Shown here: one piece after another, positions 23,085-34,979 of the stretch
How positions within the stretch are numbered: position 1 is the first letter of the stretch
Layout: every line of letters starts with the position of its first letter
From: Raphanus sativus
Taxonomy: Eukaryota; Streptophyta; Magnoliopsida; Brassicales; Brassicaceae
Length of the DNA stretch: 64,000 bases
Assembly (NCBI RefSeq): GCF_000801105.2
Contig: NC_079514.1
Location: 4,960,001-5,024,000 of the forward strand
Direction of reading: 5' to 3'
Notes under the pieces: model-generated
Databases searched by the model: none
Told to the model about the DNA's origin: nothing
Seen by the model: only the letters and a program-made list of their open reading frames with translations
Made by a program: the position numbers and the translations under genes

Positions 23085-24578
23085 AGGTCAATTGCCGGTC
23101 CGCTATCTGGGTTTGCCACTTCTCACAAGGAAAATGACAGTCTCAGATTACTTACCATTGATGGAGAAGATCAAGACCAGGATGTGTAATTGGAATGGGA
23201 GATTTTTGTCATACGCAGGGAGACTCCAACTTCTTAAATCTGTCATCATGAGTTTGGCGAATTTCTGGTTTTCAGCGTTTAGACTTCCTCGGCAATGCAT
23301 AAATGGGATTGAGAAATTATGTGCAGCATTCTTATGGTCAGGGCCTGAGTTGAATACGAGAAAATCTAAAGTTAGCTGGAAGGAAGTATGTAAGAAGAAG
23401 GAAGAAGGTGGTTTGGGGTTAAGGGATTTGAAGGAAGTAAATGAAGTATCCTGTCTCAAATTGATATGGAGAATTCTATCTGGACAGAATTCATTATGGG
23501 TGCAATGGATTCAGAAGAATTTGATCCGCAAAGGTTCTTTCTGGTCTGTTAAGGAGAACTCAACAATAGGTTCTTGGATGTGGAAGAAAATACTTAAGAC
23601 AAGAGATGCTGCTAAGGAGTTTCATCGTGTAGAAGTTAAAAATGGAGAGTCTACCTCCTTCTGGTATGATCATTGGTGTACAATGGGGCGCTTAAAAGAC
23701 TTGTTGGGAGAAAGAAGTTATATTGATATGGGTATACCAGAAACTTGGACAGTAGCAGAAGTAATACAGAAGCATAGGAGGAGAAGGCATCGTGTGGTAA
23801 TTTTGAATTTAGTGGAGGAAGAAATTGAGAAACTGAAATCTAGAAGGTTGAAGTGTATGGATGTTGCAGTATGGAAAAACAGAGAAGAGAGATACAAACC
23901 AAATTTCTCATCAAAGAGTACTTGGCTGCTTGTTCGAAAGGAACACATATTGCAACGATGGAGTAAGTGTGTTTGGTTTAAGCATGCCACGCCTAAGTAT
24001 TCTTTTCATGCCTGGACAGCGATGCTTGATAGACTATCAACATGTGATCGTATGCTGAAGTGGAATCAAGCCATTGATCCTATATGCGTCTTGTGCAAGC
24101 AGGAAGGGGAGACAAGAAACCACTTGTTCTTCTCTTGTGCTTATTCAAGTTACATATGGCAGAAGTTGATTGGAGGGTTGCTTGGTACAAGATACACGGA
24201 GCGTTGGGAGGATATTATTGAGATAATGCTTGATCTTAGACAGGACCGGGTTAAGCTTTTCCTGATAAGATATGCATTTCAGGCAGCAATTCATTCGATC
24301 TGGCGAGAGAGGAATTATAGAAGACATGGTGATAAACAGATTCCGCATATGCTGTTGGCTAAAGTGATTGACAAGAATGTGAGAAATAGACTGTCTACTA
24401 TTCAGCGTCAAGGAGACAAGAAAATGGAGAAGGGATTACAAGTGTGGTTTGGAACTAGATAAAATTTACGTTGTAGTTTTTATTTTTCATTAAGCTTCCT
24501 GTTACACTTGATGTACAAACGTTTTTTTGGATGAATAAAATTTTACATTTATTCAAAAAAAAAAAAAAAAAAAAAAAA
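23085..24578 (+). mobile_element. LINE 3' part, second copy (frame intact)
   Basis: The same L1-type LINE as at 1-3214, starting mid reverse transcriptase (GQLPVRYLGLPLLTRKMTVS) right at the gap. Here the frame stays open from the gap edge to the stop at 24462. It spans the thumb/connection region and the zf-RVT cysteine cluster (CVLCKQEGETRNHLFFSC). The 3' UTR and poly(A) tract (24555-24578) match the first copy. Any apparent start codon to the left of the gap is an artefact of reading through Ns. Confidence 0.93.
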
Positions 24579-25619
24579 GTTCAGAATAAGTTTATATAAT
24601 TGACTTATCATATCTATGCAACTATAATATTTGGTTATTAATGTTTTTCAGCAAGTATAATTATTAAAATGTTTTAAGCTACTAGCTAGATTAATAAATT
24701 ATACTCGAATAATTTATACTCGAATAATTTATACAACTATCTTTGGAAATTACTCCCAAAGAGGTTATCTATTTGTAAAATTATTAGAAATCTTAATAAT
24801 GTTTTCTCTGTATGTACATATGAATTCCTAAAACCATGTATATTGACGGATTTCTTTTTAAAATATCGTATTAGTTGATGAGTTTTGAAAAGAAAAAGAC
24901 ATTTAGATTTCCCTATATATTAGAAAAAGGAGAAAATATCACATGGATGATTCGATGAAGATGTGGAAACACAAGGAGCAAATATTCACAAATCTCAGCG
25001 AGAGAGAGAGGATGAAAAAATACAAACAATAGATAACGACAATATCTATAGTATACTGTATAAGAGATTCGTATATTGGATGTTTACGATATAAACTCTG
25101 TGTTGTATGATACATATACAAAAAAGCCAGCCATAGACTGAAAGAAAAACGAGGAAGAGTTTTTTATAAACCAAACTATTTTTTACCAAAACATCCTAAG
25201 TTGTTTCCAAGTTCATTTGGAGGAGAGGGACGTCGTGTACGTGCCTGAAGAGTATCTCCATATGAATCTGATCTAGTTACTATATATACAAACTAATGAA
25301 ACTCTAAAGTACACAAATCCAGTAAACCTCCCCAAATTATTTTGGACCTAGTTTAGATAGGGCAATCCAAACAACTGAGATTTATGGTTTCAGAGTTTGT
25401 ATCAATCTATCAAGCTCTTTTCTTTGGATGTTGTTCTTCAGAAAGCTTTTGCTTCTGTGAGTGAGTACTAGTAACAAATACCATACCAATGAAGAAATAG
25501 ACGTCGAAGTTTTAATTTCACAAGATATATGTACATCGACTCTTTTGACACTTACATGAAAAATAACAAAAAAAAAGACGAGAAAAAAAAAACTAAGAAG
25601 CATAAATAGGAAAAGGAGG
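23085..25619 (+). repeat. Long direct repeat, copy 2 (starts at N gap)
   Basis: Counterpart of 1722-4249. It begins at the first base after the gap and runs on into unique sequence at 25620. Differences from copy 1 are mostly single-base and homopolymer indels (for example the poly(A) length and AAATC inserted near 24788). Confidence 0.93.
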
Positions 25620-25898
25620 CTTACAATCTTTATTTTTTCTTCTTCTCTGTTCGTTACATCTTCGCATATATTACACACACAAAAAGAATTAAACTTACAG
25701 AAGCCTACCCATAGAAGAAAACTCTCTGTCTGCCCTTCTCCACAAGAAGCTCCCCCAAAAAAAAAACGAGCCATTTTTCAACCCTTTTACTTTTCTTGCG
25801 AAAAGAAGAAGTGGTTTCCTGTTTACGCCACTTTTTGATCTTTCTCTGGCGAGAAAACACAGACGGAACAAGACAAGGAGACAGAGAGTGTAGAGAAC
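24579..25898. other. 3' flank of the ARF9-like gene
   Basis: Between the LINE poly(A) tail and the ARF9 stop codon. The part nearest 25898 is presumably ARF9 3' UTR. A 130-codon minus-strand open frame at 25382-25774 is low-complexity (Phe/Leu-rich) and not considered a gene. Confidence 0.5.
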
Positions 25899-28800
25899 TT
25901 AGTTGGAAAGATTCTCAGTTTTGGAGATTGTTGTTGTTAATGCTGTGTCAACTTCCGTTAACAGTTTCCGGAGTTGGTTCCCGGGCGTCATCTTCTTCAC
26001 TTCCTCTTTTGACCATATGAATATTCTCTTCACCATGTTGCAGAACTCCCTGTTACCACAAAATTAAGCCATTTTCAGATATGATTTTTCTTTTTTCTTA
26101 AATAAGAGGGGTAGTCACTTACGGCCATGGGTCATCACCGACAAGCATCATATCTCCCTCATCATCTGTGAACACTATTTCCCATTGATTCCGACTCTTC
26201 AGCTCGCCTTCTATGTCAAACAGCTTCTCAAGGTCGTCTATAAGCTCACTGTACCCATTTAGTACTGTTAAATCCACAGCCCTGCCCACCGGTACGCCTT
26301 GCATTTGCACCTGTGTTGTTCATATGAATATCTAGATTATGTAAAAAAAAAAAGAGGACGTATGTGTTTTATTTATATGTGCATCAAAAAAAGTGTCCAT
26401 GACATTACCTTGGTCCGGCTTCTTGTAGAACTGTTTTCCTTGCTTTGTACCTCTTTCGATGATGCCTGAGCAGGTTCCTGCTTTTTCTCCTCTGATAGCT
26501 TTGAAACCTCTGATTTTGGGTCTGAGTTGCTGTCTGGAGCTGGTTTGGTTATGTTTATTGGTTGCATGAGTGCAGCTTTCTCCTCGGGAGCTGGTACAGA
26601 GGAACTCAGCAGATCGACTCCAAATAATCTATAACTAGCGGTGGTAGTCTCGGGTTTCTTCTGCTCAACTGGGAAAATCATTTGGTCGTTCAGCGTTGTA
26701 TTTCTCGACAAATTGGACGCAGAGTAAGGGCTAATTGGCCAATCAGATTTCTTAGCATCCTCAGTTGCATCACGATAACATTGCTGAGGAGGATTCCTTT
26801 GTGAGGTGATGCAAGATTGTGCCAATTCATGGGATTGCGCCAATGCAGAGCTCCAAAGGTTTGAAGCTGTCTTGCCTACATCTAAAGACATGATGTGTGA
26901 GTGAGATATGTAGCTATAGGAAGTTTCAGAGAAACTGACGATTAGATTGTGCCTTACCAAGTGCAGATACTTCACTAAAGTGACGGGGCCTTTTGTTCTT
27001 TGGCATAACTGATTGGGAAACATTTTCTGAAGATACAAACGGCTCGATCTCCCATGGTGAAACCTTATCGGGTCTTGAAATCGATGCAGGCTCATCCCAG
27101 TGAACCTACACAAAAATGTAGCAGACTGGTTGAGTTTTTTTTTTTTTTTCGCTTTAGAAACATTTAAAGAAGCATGTATACAAGGGGTAAGAGTTTTACT
27201 TCTAGGCGTCGCCAATTTGAGTCTTTCCAGTGAGTGGAGCAGTCTTTAACACCAACAACCGTGCCAGAATATCTTCGTAAAGAAAGATAAGTGTTTAGAG
27301 AACAGCTTTGGGGACACAGAACTTGCAGGGCACAAAACAAACAAAGAAAGAAAAAAAATTTAGACTACCTTCTTTCAGGGGAATCCTCTCCCTCAAACCT
27401 CATCTTAAATCTCATCCCTACAGAGAACTTATTGTTCATGGATTCCAGATATTTGTTCAAGCTTATGATGAATTGGCTTGTCCTGCTCAGAACCAAGACT
27501 AAATCAATAAGGCAAGAGTCTCGAAGAAACTGACTCAACATGTTCAACGTAGAGTGAATAATTGTATACCTTGGTTTATAGTAAACGGTGAACATTGATT
27601 TGGTTTGAGTAGCATGACATGCAGTAGCAAGCACTCCCAGATGCATGCTGTGACTTGATATGACGGATGAAGGCATATTGATCTGTTGACGATTAGCACG
27701 TCTGACTCCAACCCGCAACTCTCCATTCTCCCCTCTGGACAATACAATATAGTTTTAAAGATTCAAAATCCACATGTGGAAAAATCAAAAGAAAAGAAAA
27801 AAGCAACATAGCAGAGTGAAGTTATACCTCAGGAACACAAAGGTGTCCCCAGCTACCAATCTCTTTGCTGTAACAAAGGTGCTCCACCCTGTGGTCAAAA
27901 GATGCCTCCGTGGTTGACCTGTACAATAATAGGTTTCAAGTAAAAACAAGATCAGTAATCACAAAACCTTGTTCCTCACATTTTAACTTTTGTCAATAGT
28001 AATTAATTCATCACCTCTAAAAATATGCTTGAATTTCCACTGATAGCCGTGCACATCTTCGGCTACTAACTCCTGAGTCGGAGTTTGCTGAGTCATATCC
28101 TAAAGGAAGACAACAAAATGAGATCGACGTTGGAATGCTGAAATCTAAATCCAATGCGAAGCCCGGAACAAATCAGAAAGAGTTGTGTCGTAATTACCAG
28201 CGGGGGAAGGCACTCGGTAGCATGTTTCCTAAGGACAGAGAAGCCACCATGGGTGCTTGTATCGGAGGCAGTCAAAACCTTGCTGAAAGAGTGAACCTTT
28301 GGCCTATGGGACTCAGGAGGAGGAAGATCAGGACTCATAGGTTCATCAACCTGATGCAGTTTATAAATTAGCACTCCTGGGTTTGAGAGAGAAGGAGGTG
28401 AAACAAATTAAAAGAAAATGAGTGACTCACTGTTTCTTCAGGCATCAACATGATCTGGGCATATACCTCATCCGTATCTTTCTCCGCCTAACAACAACAA
28501 GAACAAGTGATTAGGAGTCAAAACTTCCATTTTAACTCAAACAAGATCCGATGGATGATCTAAGTCAACAACAAGTGACAAATGGATGATCTAAGACAAC
28601 TCAAAAAGCCCCAAGACATCTAAGTCAACTCAGCAGGCCCCCAACATATATATTCCACACAAAAGGCTAACCAATCAATTTATACTCTACGACTTGGTCA
28701 ACTGAATCTGATGTGTAATCAGACGCCAAAGAGAATCGTGGAAAAAAAACAAACCTGAAGACGAACGTCCATAACTCTGCAGAGGATCTTAGGAGGAAGA

Positions 28801-29137
28801 TCGAAAAGCGGTTTCGTCGGTTTCACCGCATTCAAATCCTGTTCCGTTGACGCTTCCAGCTGAAACAAACAAATCAAAAAAAATTTAAAAATCAAATATT
28901 ATCAGATTCAAACTTCCTCAAATCCGAAGCAGCGCTTACTTGTTCCATGTGACCTTGAGGAAAGTAAAACACTCTTTCCTCAGCTTGAGGAACATCCACC
29001 ACAGGTCCAGCGCACAGCTTCCACAGCTCTCCGTACATATGCTCTCCTGTGTTTACCGCCAATTTCTCATTAAAAAACTTGCCGGAAAATAAAAAACCAA
29101 AAATCGGAAGTAACAACAACATACCTGTCGTCGTCAT
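25899..29137 (-). CDS. ARF9: Auxin response factor, ARF9-like transcriptional repressor
   Basis: Nuclear transcription factor of the ARF1/ARF9 repressor clade that binds auxin response elements. Fourteen exons: 29137-29125, 29046-28940, 28859-28755, 28487-28431, 28350-28198, 28099-28015, 27918-27828, 27734-27570, 27482-27369, 27272-27200, 27105-26958, 26875-26409, 26310-26123 and 26049-25899. They total 1917 nt (638 aa), all with GT/AG ends. The first coding exon is only 13 nt (MTTT). Domains in order are a dimerisation/N-terminal part ([16 protein letters not shown]), a B3 DNA-binding domain at about 113-215 ([20 protein letters not shown]), the auxin-response domain ([15 protein letters not shown]) and a middle region. 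The middle region contains RLFGVDL, a motif type that recruits TOPLESS co-repressors. A C-terminal PB1 domain follows (VVLNG-like [16 protein letters not shown], acidic [14 protein letters not shown]). ARF18 or ARF11 are alternatives, but the UGE2 and SUN5 neighbours favour ARF9. Confidence 0.93.
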
Positions 29138-30530
29138 TAGCACTTAGCTTACTTAACCCGCCGCCTCAGCAAAAAACTCCAAATCCAAATTTAAGCTTCT
29201 CTTTCAATCACTTCACTCTTCTTCTTCTTCTCTCCGATCAGTTTGAAAGCAGTCCAGATTATATTTGACCTAAATGCGAATTTAATTGTCACGAGCCTTG
29301 GATTCCGTTTTTCTCTTTCTTACTCTCCCGCGAGATCTGAATCGTAACGCAACCAAATCTCTCTCTCTCTCTGTAACTGTAATCTCTTTCTTTCTTTCTC
29401 CCGCTAAGCCCGGTTTAATCGCCTCCCTCCCTTGTACCAAACAACCAACTCGCCGTTACGATTATATAAAAAAAAAAAGGGGAATCTTTCGGTCAGCTCA
29501 AGAACCCCGTTTAGGAAGCGCGTCTCTTATCTTATGTTTCGAGTTACGGACTCACACCTTCCTTGCTCCCTTTTTATCCCCGGTTCTCTCTGTCTCTCTA
29601 CCCTACAAAAAAAAAAACATTTCTTTTTTTTTTAATTCATTTAAATATGTTTTACACTTTTGGATTCTTTTTTCATTAGAATATTTGTTATTATATTTTG
29701 TATAACCAACTGGAGATCTGTATATGAGAATGTGACATGTAACCTTGTTTGTATAGATGCTACAAATATTCAGTATTCCTTTTTTTGCACTAGACCGTTG
29801 ATAAAAATAATTTACAATAAATATTTATCTTCCAAAAAAAGTTTGTTGACAATCTTCATCCTCCCTAATTATTTTTGTATCTAATTGGAAAATAATATCG
29901 ATTTGACTGTAATTTTCAAAATAATTTCATGTTTCTAACCAAATAAAGGGTAAATTCTTCCATAAAAGATTTTATTATTATTGCTTTGGTACGTAATTAA
30001 AAAAAAAAGACTTTATAGTTTTATAATTATACCTACTTTTTACTTTCTGAACGTACTAAACAATTTCCGGTCGTGGATGAAGAATATTAATTACTGGATA
30101 AGTCATTAATGTGCTGTTGCCTGGATAAGTCATTAATGTGCTGTTGCCTTTTAGAGCTTGGTACGGAGTGTGCAGGCGCGTGCCCGTGCCGTTACGGTAA
30201 CAAATGTCGATCAGGAAGAAGAGTTTTAAACCCGTCGTCGTTAAGATTCCGTCACTTTCGCCGTCTGCACCATCATCGTTACACCTCTTACTTTAGATAA
30301 ATTACGTTTATGCCACTAAGATAGGAACAACCAGTCCTTAAACATGTGGGAAGTGTTTGGTCTCTTTTTACTTACGGTTTAACCAAATTACCCACCACAC
30401 CGGTTTACGCGCATAATTTCCATTATCATATTTATAATCAATTTTATTTGTATTATTAATATTATGGTAATTTAAACATATTTGAAAGCCAAAGTTACAA
30501 CAACAAAAAAAAATCATTTTCACGATATGG
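29138..30530. promoter_or_regulatory. ARF9-like 5' leader/promoter and upstream intergenic DNA
   Basis: 29138-29460 is CT-rich (runs of CTCTCTCTCT near 29360), typical of a plant 5' UTR/core promoter transcribed leftward. Upstream of that I see no gene. A 27-bp perfect tandem duplication (CTGGATAAGTCATTAATGTG, then CTGTTGC) lies at about 30094-30147. The small open frame across it is not convincing. Confidence 0.5.
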
Positions 30531-30579
30531 AGTTCGATCATTGACATGGTGAGGGTAGTGACGTTATATAATTAATAAC

Positions 30580-31960
30580 TATGGACAATTATTTTGTTTT
30601 AAAAAGTTGTTATGGACAATAGATATGAATTCATATGATGTACTAGGTGATGTAAGTATGTAACATTAGATGATTAACTACCATTTAACTCCACTCTCTA
30701 ATCAATAACTATGGATAATTCTTTTGTTTTTAAACTAGCCATGGACAATATATATGATGTATTAGATGATGTAAGGGTAATCAGCCGGTGAAAGAATCAC
30801 CATATGAATCTAGAATCCAAAATATAGTTTTCTCTCTTTTCTTTTTACCCACCAATTTTTTTGTCTGGGTTAATTGTTTTTCAAGTGTTTTATATTGTGA
30901 TATCAATAGATATGTGTCAGATAACTTTATTTTTCATATACTTGCACCATCTCTAGTATCGACGATAGATGATTAACTACCATCTAACTCCACTGTCAAT
31001 CCAATAACTATGGACAGTTCTTTTGTTTCAAAAATAGGTATGGACAATATATACGATGTAATAGATGATGTAAGGGTAATCAGCCGATGCAAGAATCACC
31101 TAAATGAATCCATAAATAGTTTTTTATCCTTTCTTTTTACCCACCAATTTTTTGTCTGGATTAGTTGTATATTCAAGTGTTTATATTGTAAACTAAACTA
31201 GATTTTGACCCGCGCTTTTGAAGCGCGGAATATTCTACGATAAAAAATTTGACTAATAATTTAACAAATATTTTGGTAATTTTTAAAGAGTGTGTATTTA
31301 AAATATTTTTGTATTTAAATCAGTATTTTTAAATTCAACCCGATTGTGATTATATCGGTTAATCCGGAGATCTGACAATTCAATTTATGTTTTTAAAATA
31401 TTCATATTAAAAATCACTAAAACCCGAGACTAACCGATTGAATTGATGGATGACCGATATGTAATCTAATTGGATTTAAATTGTAATAGTTTCATAATTT
31501 GTAATCTTATAATCGAAATTTTAAAGTTCACTATTTTGCAATTTATAAAATTATGACGTTTCTACAAAAGTTTAAAGAGAAAATGATAGATATAAAATAA
31601 CTAAGATTAATTATTGTATTATTTGGAAACAATGATAGTAGTATAAAAAATATATTGTTTGGAAACATTGATAGTAGTATAAAGAAATAAGTATATTGTT
31701 TGGAAACATTGATAGTATATAAAGAAATAAGTATATTGTTTGGAAACATGGATAGTAGTATAAAGAAAGGAACATTAGTGATTTAATGTATGTTTAACTA
31801 TAAAGTATAAAGGTGTATTTAATTTAAAAACTTACAAAATAAATGTTAGGTCCAACAAAATGTTTCTGTTTTAATAAGATAGATTAAAATATTCGGTGGA
31901 TAACTTTATTTTCCAAACACTTGCACCATTTCAATTATTGTATAATTTTTATTGCATGGA
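30580..31960. repeat. Imperfect long tandem repeat, third unit split by a Helitron
   Basis: A unit of roughly 290 bp recurs: AACTATGGA(C/T)AATTCTTTTGTTT, then GATGATGTAAGGGTAATCAGCC, then TTTTTACCCACCAATTTTTT, then TTCAAGTGTTTATATTGT, then GATAACTTTATTTT and CTTGCACCAT. Copies begin near 30587 (partial), 30708 and 31006. The third unit is interrupted by the Helitron at 31198-31883, and its end (GGATAACTTTATTTTCCAAA, then CTTGCACCAT) resumes immediately to the right. No coding capacity is seen. Confidence 0.75.
31198..31883 (-). mobile_element. Non-autonomous Helitron (686 bp)
   Basis: Read on the minus strand it starts TCTATCTTATTAAAACAG at 31883 and ends CTAG at 31198. The end is preceded by a GC-rich hairpin (CCGCGCTTCAAAAGCGCGG), and the insertion lies between A and T. 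These are the hallmarks of Helitrons, which leave no target duplication. Its borders are confirmed independently because it splits a copy of the surrounding tandem repeat. It contains a minisatellite (31619-31768) with four copies of about 35 bp around ATTGTTTGGAAACA. Confidence 0.9.
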
Positions 31961-33221
31961 TTTTATATTAATATAATAAGTGTTCTTTAAATGATCAATA
32001 ATTTATTTTTTCCAAAAACTAATAGTGATGTAGTCATTCATTTGGCGATGAATAATGCCAAGCCATATATAATAAGATGAAAATTAGAAAGAGGAAAGTC
32101 TATACTCCACAGTCCATCTTTTTATTCACCAATAAAATTTACTTACTTTATTGTTTAGTTCTGTTTTTCTTGTGTTTAAAATATAGTTAAATATGGCAGA
32201 AAACGTCATCTATGACGTATTTTGACAACTTCTGCTCCCTTTAAGGATATAAATATACAAGATGCCTTCAAACCCACCACCACCATCTCCGGATTTTCTC
32301 TTTCTCAGTTTAGACTATTTTTTATTCTATATTTTTATCATTAACTTGGTATCTTGTCCACGTATATGCTTAGAGCTTGTTCAAACGAATCTCAAATATT
32401 AGTAAGCAAATGTATAAAAATTATTAACAGATTTTCTCGGTCCTAATCGTACATTATAACATAACTCCCACAGTTTTGGTCTCAAATGAGCTCAATTTAA
32501 TTACTGAGTTAGATTCAACTTTGGTAGTATTACAGATTTATTATTATTATTATTTTTTTGTACAGAATTATAGAATGCCCATCATTCATCTATTTGTATT
32601 AGTTGTTTCGGCTTTAACCCCATAGTTAACCGGTATAGTTTATCTTCAGTATAGTATTATTGTGCATTATTCAAAGCCTTGAAGATTTCAACTGATCATA
32701 TGTTTTGTAGAGATTTTAGTAAATGACTTCTTTATTTTTGGCGATTTAATTTGCATATGCGGATATAAAGAAGTACACATCATTGTTGTTGTTTTTTTAT
32801 TTTGTCTTCAAAATCATTAGCATTGACTTGGTGATTCATCGGTAAGAAGTTAATTTCTGGAATAACAAGTCAATGAATCTCCTAAGAGAAAAAGGGTAAG
32901 ATTCCATATACTTCTTTGATGCTTTCAACTCCATTAAAGAAAAAAAAACACAAGTATCAGAAAACGACTGGTGTTTCCTCACAGAGAGCTGGAAACATGG
33001 AATATGCTCAAACGAGGAGTTCCATCCTAATCTGAGAATCAGGGAACAACCGAGCAGGAACAGAAAAATATGGCTTTTTAGATCTATAATTTAGCATATT
33101 TATATAAATGTTTGATTATTTTGCTACAGTTTGTTACTTGATGTGTTCAACATCCATTGTTAATTATTATGCTATTTCTTTTGCATGTCGAAGATTTGTG
33201 ATTGAGAGTTTTTATTCAAAA
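31884..33221. other. Intergenic region with a promoter-like stretch and an orphan open segment
   Basis: TATA-like AGGATATAAATATACAAG at about 32244-32261 is followed by a short leader-like sequence with an ATG and CCACCACCACCATCTCC. At 32948-33094 a plus-strand segment reads as a plausible protein tail (ENDWCFLTESWKHGICSNEE) ending in TAG. I could not connect the two by a convincing gene model. It may be a degraded gene. Confidence 0.3.
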
Positions 33222-33294
33222 ATTACTACATTTTTAAATGTATCTTTTGAAACAATGTTTTTTCCTAAAATATGGATTTTTAACGTTGAGAGTA
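33222..33294 (-). mobile_element. Stowaway MITE fragment (family of 52197-52443)
   Basis: Reads as the reverse complement of the first half of the MITE at 52197: AATGTATCTTTTGAAACAAT, then TTTTCCTAAAATATGGATTTTTAA, then GAGAGTA. It ends at TA as expected. Only one end is present. Confidence 0.55.
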
Positions 33295-33312
33295 TTTATT
33301 AATCTTGTGAAT

Positions 33313-34590
33313 TAGGGCTGGACGTAAACCGAACCCGAAAATCCGAACCGATCCCGATCGATAAAAATGAATCTGAACCGATCCGAACCCAACATAAATA
33401 CCGAACGAATCTTGTTTTATGGTATTTCGGGTTATGGGTATTATCTAAACCAAATCTGAATTTAAATGGATATCCGATAGAACCCGAAACATTCAAAACC
33501 CCAAAAAGATTTTATACCAAACATGATCTCAATTCCTAATATGTATCTAAAATACACTAAGATATATTGAACATCTAAATTATTATCTATTACATAAAGG
33601 TTGGTGGTTCTATAAGATGAAAGTTGATGGTTGAAAGTGGCCGTTGAAGTTTGAAGTTCTTATATTTTGGTTTCGTTTTCATTGAACAATATTTCTCATT
33701 TCATGAGAAATTGATTTTGGTTTTATGCTTTAATTTATTTGGTTTTATTCCTATCGATAAATATGTTTAATTTTTTTGTCTGATTTTGAATTATAAAATT
33801 TGATGTTCATTTTTTATTTTTGAATCGATTTTATTTATGTTGTTACAAAATATGTACAAATCAAGTATTTTAAAGTCAAAGAACCGATTTTACTTATGTC
33901 TTGAAGATTGGAGTTTGAAGTTCATGGTTGAAGGTTGACAATGGTGCTTACAGTTGAAGCTATAAATTTTGTTTGAACAAAACTTACCTTCACCTCCTAA
34001 GGTGAATATCTACATTCACCCACCAATAGGAATAAGTTAATTAAGATTTGAAACTAAGTTATTGGTGGGTGAATCTAGAGGTTCACCTTAGGGGGTGAAG
34101 CTAAGTTTTGTTCATTTTGTTTAAGTTTTTAATTTTTGATTTCATTAAATAATATATTTCTCATTTGGTTTTGATTTTGGGTTTAGGTTTCTTTGAATTC
34201 TCTCATTTGTTTTGTTTTATTTATATCAATAAAGATACTTGGCTTTCATTTCAAATTTACGTCATTTCATAGTTGTTTTACGAAATTGATGCTTTTACTT
34301 ACTTATTTGTATTGTAAATTACTATTTATGTAGATTTGTATTGATTAAATTTAGTACAAACGATATACTCAAGAACCAAAAGTCCATTTGAAACCTAAAC
34401 TGATAGTATTTCGGGTTATACCAATACCAAAATAATTTACCAAATTCGACCCGAACCGAAGAAGACTCAAACCGATCCCGAACCGAAGTTTTAAATTATT
34501 CGAATGCGGCTGGTTTTCGGTAACCATAAAAACCTGAACCAAATTAAAACAGAACCGACACCCGAATGGTACTCCGGTTGCCCAGCCCTA
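33313..34590. mobile_element. Non-autonomous hAT element (1278 bp)
   Basis: The ends are TAGGGCTGGACG (33313) and TTGCCCAGCCCTA (to 34590), inverted repeats with one mismatch in the first 11 bases. They are flanked by an 8-bp duplication with one mismatch (TTGTGAAT at 33305-33312, TCGTGAAT at 34591-34598). AACCGAACCCGA/AACCGATCCCGA motifs cluster near both ends, as in the autonomous element at 9069. No transposase is present. A smaller MULE-type MITE is nested inside (33975-34113). Confidence 0.88.
33975..34113. mobile_element. Small Mutator-type MITE nested in a hAT
   Basis: A 139-bp near-palindrome: GAACAAAACTTACCTTCACC at the left is mirrored by GGGGTGAAGCTAAGTTTTGTTC at the right. The inverted arms are about 55 bp. 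A perfect 9-bp duplication ATTTTGTTT flanks it (33966-33974 and 34114-34122), and 9-bp duplications are typical of the Mutator superfamily. Confidence 0.88.
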
Positions 34591-34607
34591 TCGTGAATGA
34601 TGTATAT

Positions 34608-34721
34608 AAAAGTTATGAAAAATTATTATTCACAAAAAAAAAAATTTACAATTAAAATTTAATGTGTTTTTAATACATGTGAAAAATCTAAAATATGTAT
34701 ATTTTTGAAAGGGAGATAGTA
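34608..34721 (+). mobile_element. Stowaway MITE fragment (3' half)
   Basis: Matches the right half of the MITE at 52197-52443: AAAAGTTATG(A/G)AAAATT, TTATTCACAAAA, TTTTTAAT, then AAAATATGTAT and GGGAG near the end. The left half is missing. Confidence 0.6.
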
Positions 34722-34979
34722 AAACACAGACAAACTAAGCTCTTTCTCATTAAAAAAACAAAGACAAAACTGTATTTATCTAAATTGTGATTAATTCTTA
34801 TTTTGGTCTTGAGTTCATTACAAATATCTTCAAATTCATAGCTATACTTGTGTTTGGGAGATCGGATTAGGGTTGTTCTCTGGCAGAAAGGCGTCCCTCC
34901 CTTTGGGAGCTCTAGGAGAAGTAGTGTTACAAGTTCCTCTGTATATATGGATTAGGTGCCCACGTGTTATTACTTTATT

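Noticed and set aside
25382..25774. Open frame of 130 codons on the minus strand
   Set aside because: Phe/Leu/Val-rich product of T-rich DNA downstream of ARF9, with no domain features.
29286..29705. Open frame of 139 codons on the plus strand
   Set aside because: It overlaps the CT-rich leader/promoter of the minus-strand ARF9-like gene and encodes low-complexity Ser/Leu/Phe sequence.
30109..30300. Cys-rich small open frame
   Set aside because: Its Cys-rich start is generated by a 27-bp tandem DNA duplication, with no signal peptide or family resemblance.
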